Shown here: piece after piece, positions 11,521-21,069 of the stretch
How positions within the stretch are numbered: the first letter of the stretch is position 1
Layout of the letters: every line of letters begins with the position of its first letter
Source: Coprinellus micaceus
Lineage: Eukaryota > Basidiomycota > Agaricomycetes > Agaricales > Psathyrellaceae
DNA length: 64,000 bases
Assembly (NCBI GenBank): GCA_951394405.1
Contig: OX596339.1
Coordinates: 310,001-374,000, forward strand
Reading direction: 5' to 3'
Position numbers and translations under genes: made by a program
Notes under the pieces: model-generated
What the model saw: only the letters and a program-made list of their open reading frames with translations
What the model was told of the DNA's origin: nothing
The model's database searches: none

Positions 11521-12078
11521 ATGCCTACCCTCCATCTCGGCTTTTCTGAAGAGCAGATCAACTTCCTCCATCTCGGCGCCATTGATGTCCTCCAGACCAT
11601 GCTGGCCAACGGCAACGTCATCAAGTTCCACAAGCTCTTCTGGGACTGGTGGGTTCGTACTTACGGTCTACCCGTTCCTGGAGGTTCTCCTCTCCCAGAC
11701 GGCGCCAACCCTTACCTTGGACAAGCCTTTTTGGACAGCCACACTGTAAGTCAATGTTTTTGTTCTTTTGGGCTTGCTGACGAACATCATCCAGCGTTTG
11801 ATGGCTGCCTTAAGGTACTACACTGGACGCCCCACATTGTATACCGAAAGCGCCATGAACCTGCCCATCGTTCAGGAGCGAATTTGCCTTCTCAAACTCA
11901 GGGTCCGCAACTACCAAGCCAGGCCATTCGAGACATGGAAGCCGCCCTTCTGGCCAACCATTTTGAAACCATGCCGCCGCTCGTCCCCGACAATAGTGTT
12001 GTTGACGCCCTCGCGAATGCCGTCCAATCAGTCGATCTTGGGACTTCCGACGAGATCATGGTTACCACCGCCGAGTAG
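11521..12078 (+). CDS. Small hypothetical protein, gene structure uncertain
   Basis: Starts MPTLHLGFSEEQINFLHLGAI with C-ending codon preference typical of real genes in this window. A good intron runs from GTAAGT at about 11745 to CATCCAG at about 11793, after which the frame reads RLMAALRYYTGRPTLY. The strongest coding frame at the 3' end (AIRDMEAALLANHFE to MVTTAE, stop at 12076-12078) is in a different phase, so there is either a second intron (one candidate has GTACTA as donor and ACCAAG as acceptor) or a frameshift. I do not recognise the family. It lies among KDZ-linked genes. Confidence 0.45.
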   Translation: MPTLHLGFSEEQINFLHLGAIDVLQTMLANGNVIKFHKLFWDWWVRTYGLPVPGGSPLPDGANPYLGQAFLDSHTVSQCFCSFGLADEHHPAFDGCLKVLHWTPHIVYRKRHEPAHRSGANLPSQTQGPQLPSQAIRDMEAALLANHFETMPPLVPDNSVVDALANAVQSVDLGTSDEIMVTTAE

Positions 12079-12202
12079 AGTACTCAAGTCCCCCAGATGT
12101 CGCCACCTTCCTCTCTATCTGTTCTTGTCATTTTGTTGTTCTCGTCGTATGAATATACTTTGCTATTCATGGACCTTCTCGCGAGTGCTATCGACATAAG
12201 TA

Positions 12203-12976
12203 TTAGCTTGTGCTACGCCCGAGGTTAAAAATATGATCACAAAGAACGGCAATGAGGCGCCCATTGGAACCGTCTTTGAGAGCCTTCAAGTCTTCTATGG
12301 TGTATTGAATGCACCTCGCTGTCCAACGTGCCCTGCACAGCATAAAATGTTCCATTACAACATCCCTATCCCGTGCTGCATTCCGAGTCCCCGTCCAACA
12401 AACATCCCATTCAAAAAGAAGCTGATCACAGTGTCTTTTGAGTTCGTTAGAGAGGTCAAGGGTAGTAGCGGTGTGGCATTGGGATATGTGTCCCTGGGCA
12501 GCTTCGATGTACTGGCGCACGTCATATCCCCGAAGTGCGTCGTGCAGTGAGTCCTCCCAAATCTCCTCGAATGCGGGATGGGTGAGAAGGTCGCTCTTGT
12601 ACGGGGGAAGGCCTGTGAGGTTTCCAAGATCACAGTCGGTGATATCTCGTTCGTAGTTGAGAGGGAGGGATGAGCTGCCTTCCTGAAAGTGAATGAATAC
12701 TTGAACGTCTTCTAAAACCATCGGCAGACTTCCCCAGTAATTAATCCTTTTGTCGACAGTGATGTCAGCGTTTTGGGCGATTCTGCGTTTGCTGTATGCG
12801 CGGTGATTACTCGCAGAGCGAGCCAAACGAACTCTGGACATGTTCGAACATGAGTCAAGGCAAGAAAACCGACAGGAGAGTCGTACTTACGTCGGCGAGC
12901 TGCTCCGCTGAGACGCGAGAGCGCGTCTGGCCACCCTTCTTTCTTCCTCTGTGAAGTACTTGGGGCGCCGACCCAT
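12203..12976 (-). CDS. Hypothetical protein with basic MGRRPK N terminus
   Basis: Two exons, 12891-12976 and 12203-12833, with a 57-bp intron; the spliced frame is 238 residues. The N terminus is strongly basic (MGRRPKYFTEEERRVARRAL, then RLARSASNHRAYSKRR). This resembles the N termini of transposon-associated Agaricomycete proteins that begin MGRPR/MGRRP, from memory. No catalytic motif was seen in the remainder, which is rich in Asp, Glu and Leu. It is divergent from the KDZ gene with only 138 bp between the start codons, so the two may share a promoter and belong to one element. The basic head could bind nucleic acid; that is inference. Confidence 0.62.
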
Positions 12977-13114
12977 GGGTAGTGGACGTAGGATCGTAAC
13001 CACAAAACCGTGACGGACACGAATTTCCAAAATGTGACTGGTGTAGGGCTGCACCATGCTGAGAATCATCATACCTTCCTTCTGTTCACCAATCTTCCAC
13101 TCAGCCCTTGAGCG

Positions 13115-14861
13115 ATGGCTCCAGGAAAACCCAACCCCAAGGCCTGGAAACACAAGTTCAAGCCTCTCAATGCCACTTCATATGTCCCTATTGCGTCAAC
13201 CCTCAGACTCGCAGCCACAAGAGCTCGAGCGGCCCCTAGTACGCTGCTCATGATGGCGTTGAAGGCTGTTCCCGGAGGCGGGTACAAGGTGTCGGGTTGG
13301 ACAACTTTCTCTGGCGTAAACACCCACCGGGTTTTGAACACGCCAAAGAGCACTGTCCTTGACCTTCTCCAAGCGTGGAACGGGGTAGCGAAAGGAAATG
13401 GATGGGACCAAAGCTATGTCGACCAGTTCATCGAGAATGGAGAACTGCCGCCCACCCATGACCCGGAGTTGCCGACCCATGCAAAGGAACCTGGAGTAAG
13501 TGGTTATCGCGTCTGCAGACTGAGTAATTACTCACTTTTTAAGGACTCTGCCTTGCGCGAATGGGCGCTCCACATCGACGAATTTGTCAAACACATGGTG
13601 ACATTGGAAGGGCGTGGCCGAAATCCATCCACTCATTGTGAGCGGTGCGGGAAGTCTGACTTGAAGTCAGATTGTCATCGGTGCCTCTCCTGCACCTCCA
13701 ACAGTCTCATCTGTAAAGAATGCATGGTGGCCACCCATGCAGACATGCCTTTGCATTGAGTACAGGTCAGGCATTCCCTGAGAGTCTGGTAATCCATCCC
13801 CGACTAACCGAGGTTTTAGCACTGGAATGGGTCATACTTTGCGAACTCCACCTTGAAGTCGATGGGCCTTCGAATTCAACTTGGACACCACACAGGAGAA
13901 AGATGCACAAATCCTCAGAAGGCGCCTGGCGACGATTTTGTTATCCTCGATGTCGACGCAGTTCATTCAGTTTCTCTCGATTTCTGTGGCTGTGGCAAGA
14001 CAGATCAGAGCCACGTTGCGCAATTGATGGAACGGAGACTTTGGCCTGCAACTATCACTCAGCCTAAGACTGCAACTATCACTCAGCCTAAGACTGCAGC
14101 AACATTCCGCCTTCTCGAGCACTTTGAGATCCTACAATATGAGTCCAAAATATCTCCATTTGAGGTTTGGGCTACAATATCCCGATTGACCGACAATACT
14201 GGCCTAAATACGCCCAAGGTATGTCCTTGTAAATCTCTCGGCGTCCTCCATTCTAAGACCTCAGTAGGATCGATATCCAAGTCTGATTTGGATGGTTCAT
14301 GAGTTCCGTCAAGTGAGAATGCTGAAGCGATCTGGAAGAGGTCATGACCCGGATAGGCCAGCGTCACAGACCAGGGAGGGAGAGTGTGCGGTACTATGCC
14401 CTCCTTGCCCTCACCCCAGAATCAACATGGCGGAGGGCTGGGAGAATGAACCTGACAGTAAACAGTGAGTTTCTCATCTATTCGTCTGATTAGGCTGCAC
14501 TCTAATCGGTTAGATACATCCATGCCCTGAACATCGGTCTCGACGCGAACTTCCGACTGAAACGAAAGGACGTCTCTAGCGACCAGGCCGATCCCGGTTT
14601 AAGTCGCGGCTGGTCCTACTTCGTGGAAGACACCAACTTCAGGGCATACCTCAAGCCTCGAGAAAGCGAGACAGAACTGAAGAGTACATGTTCGAGACAT
14701 GACGCCGTGAATCTTGCAGACACACACCCAGGTTGTGGTTATAAGGCGACGGGGGTGGGGACGGTTGAGTGTACACGGCACAACATGAAAAGACCTTGCG
14801 CTGTTGGAGATCTTCAGCGTGGCGAACGGTGAGTTTCTTGTTTACTATTCCATGTTCTGAA
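13115..14861 (+). pseudogene. KDZ transposase with CxC2 cysteine cluster, truncated
   Basis: Exons 13115-13495, 13544-13765, 13820-14218, 14268-14464 and 14514-14828. The N-terminal part carries a cysteine cluster (CERCGKSDLKSDCHRCLSC, then SLICKECMVATHADMPLH) followed by HWNGSYFANSTLKSMGLRIQ and DFCGCGKTDQSHVAQL, the CxC2 domain that accompanies Kyakuja-Dileera-Zisupton transposases. The KDZ domain begins ALNIGLDANFRLKRKDVSSD and reaches TGVGTVECTRHNMKRPCAVG, then DLQRGER. The next intron is cut at 14861 by copia element A, and the rest of the catalytic domain is absent from the window. A TGA at 13757-13759 stands where Arg is expected (PLH-R-VQ). A 24-bp tandem duplication (14048-14095) adds eight residues. 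The copy cannot be functional. Confidence 0.88.
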
Positions 14862-15245
14862 TGTAGAACGATGCAAGTATGACCCACTGTAAGTGGGGAG
14901 AGTTCGATCGTTAGATTGAAAGTAAGTAGGGTATACAAGATACACACCTGTAAGTGGGGAGAGTTCGATGGGGACTCACCCACTTACAGTGTGGACTATA
15001 TACTGTGGAGAACAATAGATAACCTATATGCGGAACAATAAGAAAGAACAATAGACGTTCCATAAGTAGAGAACAATAGCAGTGAATGGAGATAAGGTGG
15101 AGATAAGAGAACAATAAGTGCGAGTATAATGGGAATAATACAAGGTGGTTGTTGTTCTCTGTAGAACAATAGAAGATAAGTAAAACATTCGAAATAGAGG
15201 TATTCTTTGTAGAGATAGAATTGACATGAGCATTGTCTTCCAACA
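14862..15245 (-). repeat. 3' LTR of copia A (384 bp)
   Basis: Bounded by TGTTGG...(C/T)TACA ends on the minus strand. It is adjacent to the purine-rich tract at about 15246-15258 (GAGGGGGTG on the minus strand), the plus-strand primer. Differences from the 5' LTR include the ACACACC/ATGCACC, TGGGAA/TGAGAA, CATTCG/CGTTCG and AATTGAC/AGTAGAC sites. Confidence 0.92.
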
Positions 15246-15272
15246 CACCCCCTCAATGTAATGTCTCTGTAT

Positions 15273-18200
15273 TTACTCGAGTCCAAGAGCGAGTCGATGA
15301 CGTTCAACGGCAGGTTTGGGTAAAGGTTTAGTAAATATATCGGCGATCATATCAGTAGTAGATAAAAAGTGAACAGTAATGTCGCCTCGCTTGATAGCAT
15401 CCCGAATCCAATGCATCTTTATATCGATGTGCTTCATTCGGCTGTGGAGCTCTGGGTTCCGGAGAACCTTGAGTGCGGATTGGTTGTCGACCATGAGTGG
15501 TGAGGGAGTAGAGACGTCGTGACCAAGTTCCTTCAGGAGTGTGCGCATCCAGATGATGTCCCTTCCAGCGCTCGATGCGGAGACGTACTCTGCCTCTGTT
15601 GAGGAGTCTGCCACCGTCGATTGCTTCTTTGCCGACCAACTAACTGCTCCTGATCCCATTTTAATGACAAATCCAGATGTGGACCGTCGCATGTCAAGGC
15701 ACCCAGCATGATCTGCGTCACTGTATGCTTGGAAGAGTTCCGAAGACATCTTGCTACCATTGTTACGATAGGTGAGCTTCAGATCTTTGGTTCCCTTGAG
15801 GTAACAGAATAGGTGCTTGACTGCTTTCCAATGCATAGGTCCGGGGTTGGAGTTGTATTGGGCCAGTTTGGCAACAGCGTAGGCGATGTCAGGGCGTGTC
15901 GCAATCATAAGGTATATCAGGGCGCCGATGGCATTCATGTATGGGACGTTCTTCATCATCTCATCGTCAGCCTTGTTTGGAATGTACTTGGTGAGGGTAG
16001 CACCGCTTCCTGGATCCATTGGAGTTCCTACTGGGTAGCAGTCCTCCATCTTGAATCGCGCAAGCATGTCGAGGATGTATTGGGTCTGGGATAGGCGCAT
16101 GACTCGGTTCTCGCGGTCGTAGTCAACCTTGATTCCAAGCAGGTACGAGGTGGGTCCGAGATCCTTGATCTTGAAGACCTTGGCAAGGGAGTCCTTGAGC
16201 CATTGGATCTTTTCCTGGCTTTTCGAGGTTATGGTGATGTCGTCAACGAAGACTGGTACAACAATACGGGTCCCATCCATCTCCCAGACATAGATAGCTG
16301 GGTCAGATTTTATTTGGGTGAATCCGATCGCTTCAAGTTCTGATGCTAGCTTTTGGTACCATAGTCGTCCGCTCTGTTTCAAGCCATATAAACCTTTCTT
16401 CAGCCGGCACACCCATCTCCGTCCCTTTGAGTCTGGATTCTTGATCTCAAACCCTGGCGCTTGCTCCATGTAGACTTCATATTGCTCCTCGATTGTTCCG
16501 TTGAGGTAGGCATTGTTGACATCAATGGTCTCAATGAAGTGTCCTTCCATGGCGGCTTGGGCGAAGATCGTGCGGATTGATGTGAGACGAGATGCAGGTG
16601 CCCATGTCTGATCGTAGTCTACTCCAGGCATTTGGGAGTATCCCTTGGCGACAAGTCGAGCCTTGTAGTGGTCGATTGTGCCATCTGCCTTTCGTTTGAT
16701 GAGGAAGACCCATCGTGATCCAACAACCTTTCGTCCCTCTGGTAGTTCAACTAGTTCCCAAGTGCCATTGGTGGTTAGGGCGTCAATCTCAACCTGTGCT
16801 GCGGTCTGCCAGTGTTCACCATCTGGTCCTGCGAAGGCTTCCCAGTGTGTCTGAGGTGCATCTCCTGGACGGCGTGTAGCCACTCCTAGTGCTTTGTCCT
16901 GTGCCATGTAGAATGCCATTTCCATGCCTTGGTCGAGAGTCAGGGTCTCTTCCAGGGGGACGTGGTATAGACTGATGAGAGAATCAAGTATACTGGTGGC
17001 ACGTAGTGCATCTTCCATGTCTACAGGTTCGTCGTCTTCATCGTCGTCTTCATCCTCATCCTCATCCTCTGTTTCAGGTAGCTGATTGTTTCTCTGTGCA
17101 CCCCCTCGATCTGCTACCTGTTCACCCCCTTCACGCGTGGCCACTGGAATTGTACCGCGTCTCCCTTTTCCACTCGCAAGTTGGTAGTCCTTGACGGTCA
17201 TTGCCGTTTTCCGTATGGGCCGGGAGCTTTGTGCTACTAGCAGTGGAGCTTTCAGAACTTTCGCCTTGTGAGGGATTGATTCGCGAGGGGGAGGGGGAGG
17301 TGGCCGGGTGCGTTTCTGGGCAGGTGCTGGAGGTGCGACCGGTGCTGGAGGAGGTAGTTCTGGGAACATGGGTCCATCCTCAGCTGGTGCAGGGAGCCCT
17401 GGGAACAAGGCAGGTATTGGTAGCAGCTGTTTCGTTGAGGGAGTAGATGAGGGATCCCTTTTCGTAGGAGTAGGTGGAATTGACGGATGGACAGACGGTT
17501 GCTGTGTGGCTGGCGTTTTAGGCTCAGTCTTAGGAGGTCGCTCAGGAGTCCGAGGTGCTGCTTGGTCTCCATCGTCATCATTGTTGCTCTTGTCTGATCC
17601 ATCGTCTGGATGGTCATGGGGAGGCGGTGGTGGCGCGATGGGAGCATGAGGTGGTGCAAGAGGTGGATTCTCCGGTTCGAGATCGGCGTCTGGCCAGATG
17701 TCCCTAATGCCTATAGGCGTGTATGCCTGTTCGTTCCCTACAGTCGAGAGACCAGGGAAGGTGCTTTCAGCAAAGATAACATCCCAGGATATGGTGATCT
17801 TCTTCGTCACTGGATTGTAGCATTTCCAGCCTTTGTAGCCTGGTTCAAAGCCGATAAAGACACAAGGCTCCGTGTGTGACTGGAGGTTCTTGCGGTCCTT
17901 GCGCAATACATGGACATATACGCGGCAGCCAAATACTCGGTGCATGGACAGATCGGGCTTTGCTTTATGCCAGACTTCATAGGAGGTAGTATTCGATAAT
18001 GTAGAGGATGGGGTCGCATTCAGGATGTCTGTGTAATAGAGTACGGCTGCACCCCAGAACATCATGGGAAGGGGTGCTTGGTTGAGCATGGCAATGACCC
18101 CTTCAGTTAGCATGCGATTGAGTCGTTCGCTGACACCGTTCTGTTGGGGTGTGGCTTTAACTGTGTGTTGCCGTGCGATACCAAGTCCCTTGCACCATTG

Positions 18201-20054
18201 AATGAAGTCGTTCCCCATGTATTCCCCCCCTTTATCATCACGAAGTTCCTTGACCTTTGTGCCGAGCTTTCGCTCACTCTTGGCAACAAAGTCTTTGAAG
18301 GCTTGGAATGCGTCACTCTTGTGTTTTAGGAGGGTGACCTCCTTGAACCGTGAGTGGTCATCAATGAATGTGATCCAGTATCGATAGCCAATTGGTGTCT
18401 GTACAGCAAGGGGTCCATGGAGGTCCGAGTGAATCCGTCCAAGGAGCTCTGTTGAGTGATTCGCTGATAGCTTTGGGAATGGATCCCGATGTTGCTTCCC
18501 TGCAATGCAGTGTTCGCAGGTGTCGTTGAGTTCCGTGCCCTCCTTCACCAGGATGCCAGTGGCCAAGTCTTGGCGCATAAGCGTCTCCAGACGATCCTTC
18601 CCAATGTGCCCTAACCTCTGATGTAATAGTTCCTTCTCGATCTTGGAGATGTAGGCTGCCTCCGTTTCCGTGTTTTCGAGCGTTGTCCCATTGAGAGAGC
18701 CAACAGTTCCGTCGATGGTAGCTGTTAGGAGTAGCTCGCCATTCTTGAAGAAGTCAAGCGAGTCTCCTTCAATTACGACGCGCATTTTGCTCTTCTTAAC
18801 AATGGAGAGGATCGAGAATAGGTTATTGCGAAGTGCGGGAACATAAAGTACATCATTGAATATCACAGTCTGACCAACTTTTCCATATATACGAGGCGTG
18901 AAACGTACTTCCCCCTTTCCTGTAGCCCAGACGATCTTGTTGTTGGCGAGAGACACAGCAATTTTCACCGCAACCATGTTACGGATCCACTTGCGATTGG
19001 GTGTCATATGTGAGGTTGCACCTGAGTCTGGGTTCCAGGAAGTATTAGTGGGGTTGTTACGAGCTCGACGGATAAGGGGACTTGCGATGTGGGCAACACT
19101 GGCCATCATGACGCTCTCCTCAGCAGTCGCTGCTGTGGTAGGTGTCTCAGCGATCTTGGCCTTCTGGGAGTTCTGGACGCGGCAGTCCTTGTCCTCGTGC
19201 ATGTTCTGCCAACCGTGGACCTTGCACCTGTACTTCGCCTTCTTCTTCGGGGCAGCTGTAGCTACCTGAAGAGCGGCGGACATCCCCTCAGCAAGCTGAG
19301 TGTTGCGAGCGAGGGAGTCGGCCTTGCGAAGGTGATCGAGGACTTCAAGGGGATTGTCGTCCCCAGTGGAGATGTGGTTGAGCGTATTGCGGAGGATGGT
19401 GTCATCCTTGCCAAGACCAATGGGGATCATGCTGATCGCAAGATCGCGTGCAAGATGAGCAGCCATGTATCCTTCCTCAAAAGCAGAGGGCGTAAGGAGT
19501 TCATATGCTCCCCGACTGGTGGATTGAATCGTCATTGTTGCTCCGTCCGATGTCGTTTGGGAGGAGATGGTGACGGTCTGTGTTGTCTCTGGAAGGTATT
19601 CTGCTCCTTGCGGGAGGAGCGCAGTGAGACGTGAGGCATGTGCCATGCAACGTGATCCGAAGTCGGAGTAGGTCTCCTTCTCGAAACCCGAGGACCTCAT
19701 TCGAAGTGCCATCATCTCCTGAAGGACACTGATGCGAGAGCCAGAAGTCTTGGGCTGGTAGGTTTCCAAGAGCTTCTCCCAGATAGCAGCGATGTCGGTG
19801 ACTTGGATGCCAGAGAGGACGGTCTTGAGTTGGGAGTGGTTGAGAGTAGACCGGACGTAGCCGATGAGCTTGGAGCGGCGACTGGCATAGTCGGACTTGA
19901 CCTTGTCGTCGGCATTGCTCCCAGGTTTTTTCTCTTCCCCAGTGAGGATGCCGTAGGCGTTGAGGTCGAAGGCCTTGTTCTCGACAGTGAACTTCCACTG
20001 CTGCACAGTGTAGGCTGTGAGCATGATGGGCGAGGACATAGTGGTAGAGTCCAT
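15273..20054 (-). CDS. Copia A Gag-Pol polyprotein, intact frame
   Basis: 1593 residues from MDSTTMSSPIM; the open frame extends further 5', but this Met follows the leader and matches element B. Gag is N-terminal with a Cys/His segment (CKVHGWQNMHEDKDC). The aspartic protease has DSGATSH. The pre-integrase zinc motif is HQRLGHIG...CEHCIAGKQH. The integrase core has HSDLHGP, RDDKGGEY and TPQQNGVSERL. Reverse transcriptase shows DQTWAPASRLTSIR, IDVNNAYLNG and the active-site FVDD in VPVFVDDITITS. RNase H ends in SDADHAG, SSTEAEY and DNQSALKV. Relative to B it lacks 15 residues in an acidic stretch and carries many Thr-to-Met and Arg-to-His/Cys/Trp/Gln changes explained by CpG decay. Coding-complete, but fitness is uncertain. 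Confidence 0.93.
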   Translation of the reverse strand: MDSTTMSSPIMLTAYTVQQWKFTVENKAFDLNAYGILTGEEKKPGSNADDKVKSDYASRRSKLIGYVRSTLNHSQLKTVLSGIQVTDIAAIWEKLLETYQPKTSGSRISVLQEMMALRMRSSGFEKETYSDFGSRCMAHASRLTALLPQGAEYLPETTQTVTISSQTTSDGATMTIQSTSRGAYELLTPSAFEEGYMAAHLARDLAISMIPIGLGKDDTILRNTLNHISTGDDNPLEVLDHLRKADSLARNTQLAEGMSAALQVATAAPKKKAKYRCKVHGWQNMHEDKDCRVQNSQKAKIAETPTTAATAEESVMMASVAHIASPLIRRARNNPTNTSWNPDSGATSHMTPNRKWIRNMVAVKIAVSLANNKIVWATGKGEVRFTPRIYGKVGQTVIFNDVLYVPALRNNLFSILSIVKKSKMRVVIEGDSLDFFKNGELLLTATIDGTVGSLNGTTLENTETEAAYISKIEKELLHQRLGHIGKDRLETLMRQDLATGILVKEGTELNDTCEHCIAGKQHRDPFPKLSANHSTELLGRIHSDLHGPLAVQTPIGYRYWITFIDDHSRFKEVTLLKHKSDAFQAFKDFVAKSERKLGTKVKELRDDKGGEYMGNDFIQWCKGLGIARQHTVKATPQQNGVSERLNRMLTEGVIAMLNQAPLPMMFWGAAVLYYTDILNATPSSTLSNTTSYEVWHKAKPDLSMHRVFGCRVYVHVLRKDRKNLQSHTEPCVFIGFEPGYKGWKCYNPVTKKITISWDVIFAESTFPGLSTVGNEQAYTPIGIRDIWPDADLEPENPPLAPPHAPIAPPPPPHDHPDDGSDKSNNDDDGDQAAPRTPERPPKTEPKTPATQQPSVHPSIPPTPTKRDPSSTPSTKQLLPIPALFPGLPAPAEDGPMFPELPPPAPVAPPAPAQKRTRPPPPPPRESIPHKAKVLKAPLLVAQSSRPIRKTAMTVKDYQLASGKGRRGTIPVATREGGEQVADRGGAQRNNQLPETEDEDEDEDDDEDDEPVDMEDALRATSILDSLISLYHVPLEETLTLDQGMEMAFYMAQDKALGVATRRPGDAPQTHWEAFAGPDGEHWQTAAQVEIDALTTNGTWELVELPEGRKVVGSRWVFLIKRKADGTIDHYKARLVAKGYSQMPGVDYDQTWAPASRLTSIRTIFAQAAMEGHFIETIDVNNAYLNGTIEEQYEVYMEQAPGFEIKNPDSKGRRWVCRLKKGLYGLKQSGRLWYQKLASELEAIGFTQIKSDPAIYVWEMDGTRIVVPVFVDDITITSKSQEKIQWLKDSLAKVFKIKDLGPTSYLLGIKVDYDRENRVMRLSQTQYILDMLARFKMEDCYPVGTPMDPGSGATLTKYIPNKADDEMMKNVPYMNAIGALIYLMIATRPDIAYAVAKLAQYNSNPGPMHWKAVKHLFCYLKGTKDLKLTYRNNGSKMSSELFQAYSDADHAGCLDMRRSTSGFVIKMGSGAVSWSAKKQSTVADSSTEAEYVSASSAGRDIIWMRTLLKELGHDVSTPSPLMVDNQSALKVLRNPELHSRMKHIDIKMHWIRDAIKRGDITVHFLSTTDMIADIFTKPLPKPAVERHRLALGLE

Positions 20055-20625
20055 GATGGTAGGTGATGAAGAATGGGAGAGGATAAAATGATAGGTATGA
20101 AACGATAAGAGATAGGTGATAGGTAAAGTGCCCGTGATTGTGTAGGTAAAATGGACCAATATGTAGATATCCTAAAAAGGAGTTGAAGTTTTACACTAAG
20201 ATCCGCAGAGGGAACCCCACTGTCACTTTGAGTACCGGTTACTGAAAGCGTTTGGATGGAGGGAGCGCTACCGTTGCGTCGTTTCCCCAGTCCAACCGAA
20301 TCAGGCCTCTCAAAGAAGGATCACTACTCTAATTCCGCAGATGGTAAGTGTCTGTGGACTTCCTGATAGCTTCTTTCCCGTAGTGGGAACGCTTGCCGCA
20401 GGGTAGAAGGTGGTAATGGAAGTTGATACGTACTCCTGAGTATCAGGAGGGGTAGTGGAATGTAAGTAGCAAAGCATAAATAGTGAAAGTGAAGATAGTG
20501 AAAATGTGAAGGGAGATAGGCTTCAGGTGGAGATATCACACGAGAAGAGGCCGTAGGCTATGGGCGATCAAGGGGCAGTGGAGCGGTTACCGCGGTGTCT
20601 GATAACGGATGGCGTGATCAGAGGA

Positions 20626-20642
20626 GCCCGGGGCTCATAACT
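20626..20642 (-). other. Primer binding site of copia A (initiator tRNA half-molecule type)
   Basis: Immediately inside the 5' LTR the minus strand reads AGTTATGAGCCCC. This is complementary to the anticodon stem-loop of eukaryotic initiator methionine tRNA (GGGCTCATAAC). Internal priming on that tRNA is known for Drosophila copia and some fungal Ty1/copia elements. The same sequence follows LTR B1 at 58077. Confidence 0.7.
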
Positions 20643-21026
20643 TGTAGAACGATGCAAGTATGACCCACTGTAAGTGGGGAGAGTTCGATCGTTAGATTGA
20701 AAGTAAGTAGGGTATACAAGATATGCACCTGTAAGTGGGGAGAGTTCGATGGGGACTCACCCACTTACAGTGTGGACTATATACTGTGGAGAACAATAGA
20801 TAACCTATATGCGGAACAATAAGAAAGAACAATAGACGTTCCATAAGTAGAGAACAATAGCAGTGAATGGAGATAAGGTGGAGATAAGAGAACAATAAGT
20901 GCGAGTATAATGAGAATAATACAAGATGGTTGTTGTTCTCTGTAGAACAATAGAAGATAAGTAAAACGTTCGAAATAGAGGTATTCTTTGTAGAGATAGA
21001 GTAGACATGAGCATTGTCTTCCAACA
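20643..21026 (-). repeat. 5' LTR of copia A (384 bp)
   Basis: Same structure as the 3' LTR: TGTTGG/TACA ends, six ATTGTTC(T/C) boxes, TATATAG, and inverted GTAAGTGGG/CCCACTTAC segments. Its outer flank is TGTGC, inside the right motif array. Confidence 0.92.
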
Positions 21027-21069
21027 TGTGCATCGTATGAAAACAGGGGTGCGCTTCGCTCAAGAGTCG

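Larger units (their letters stand above)
14862..21026 (-). mobile_element. Ty1/copia LTR retrotransposon A, full length, no TSD
   Basis: Complete element on the minus strand: 5' LTR 20643-21026, 3' LTR 14862-15245, one long gag-pol frame between. The order protease, integrase, reverse transcriptase, RNase H defines copia. The LTRs differ at about seven positions by eye, so the insertion is not recent. The outer 5-mers are CTGAA (14857-14861) and TGTGC (21027-21031), which do not match, although copia B and the solo LTR have perfect TSDs. Its left flank is the KDZ gene and its right flank the motif array, so it seems to bridge a deletion. Confidence 0.93.

Noticed and set aside
14911..15307. 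Hydrophobic open frames of about 75-110 residues in every copia LTR
   Set aside because: They recur in all LTR copies, arise from the pyrimidine-rich LTR strand and have no relation to retrotransposon proteins.
17006..20066. Plus-strand open frames of up to 181 codons opposite copia A gag-pol
   Set aside because: Shadows of a high-GC3 coding strand; the same shadows appear opposite gag-pol of B.
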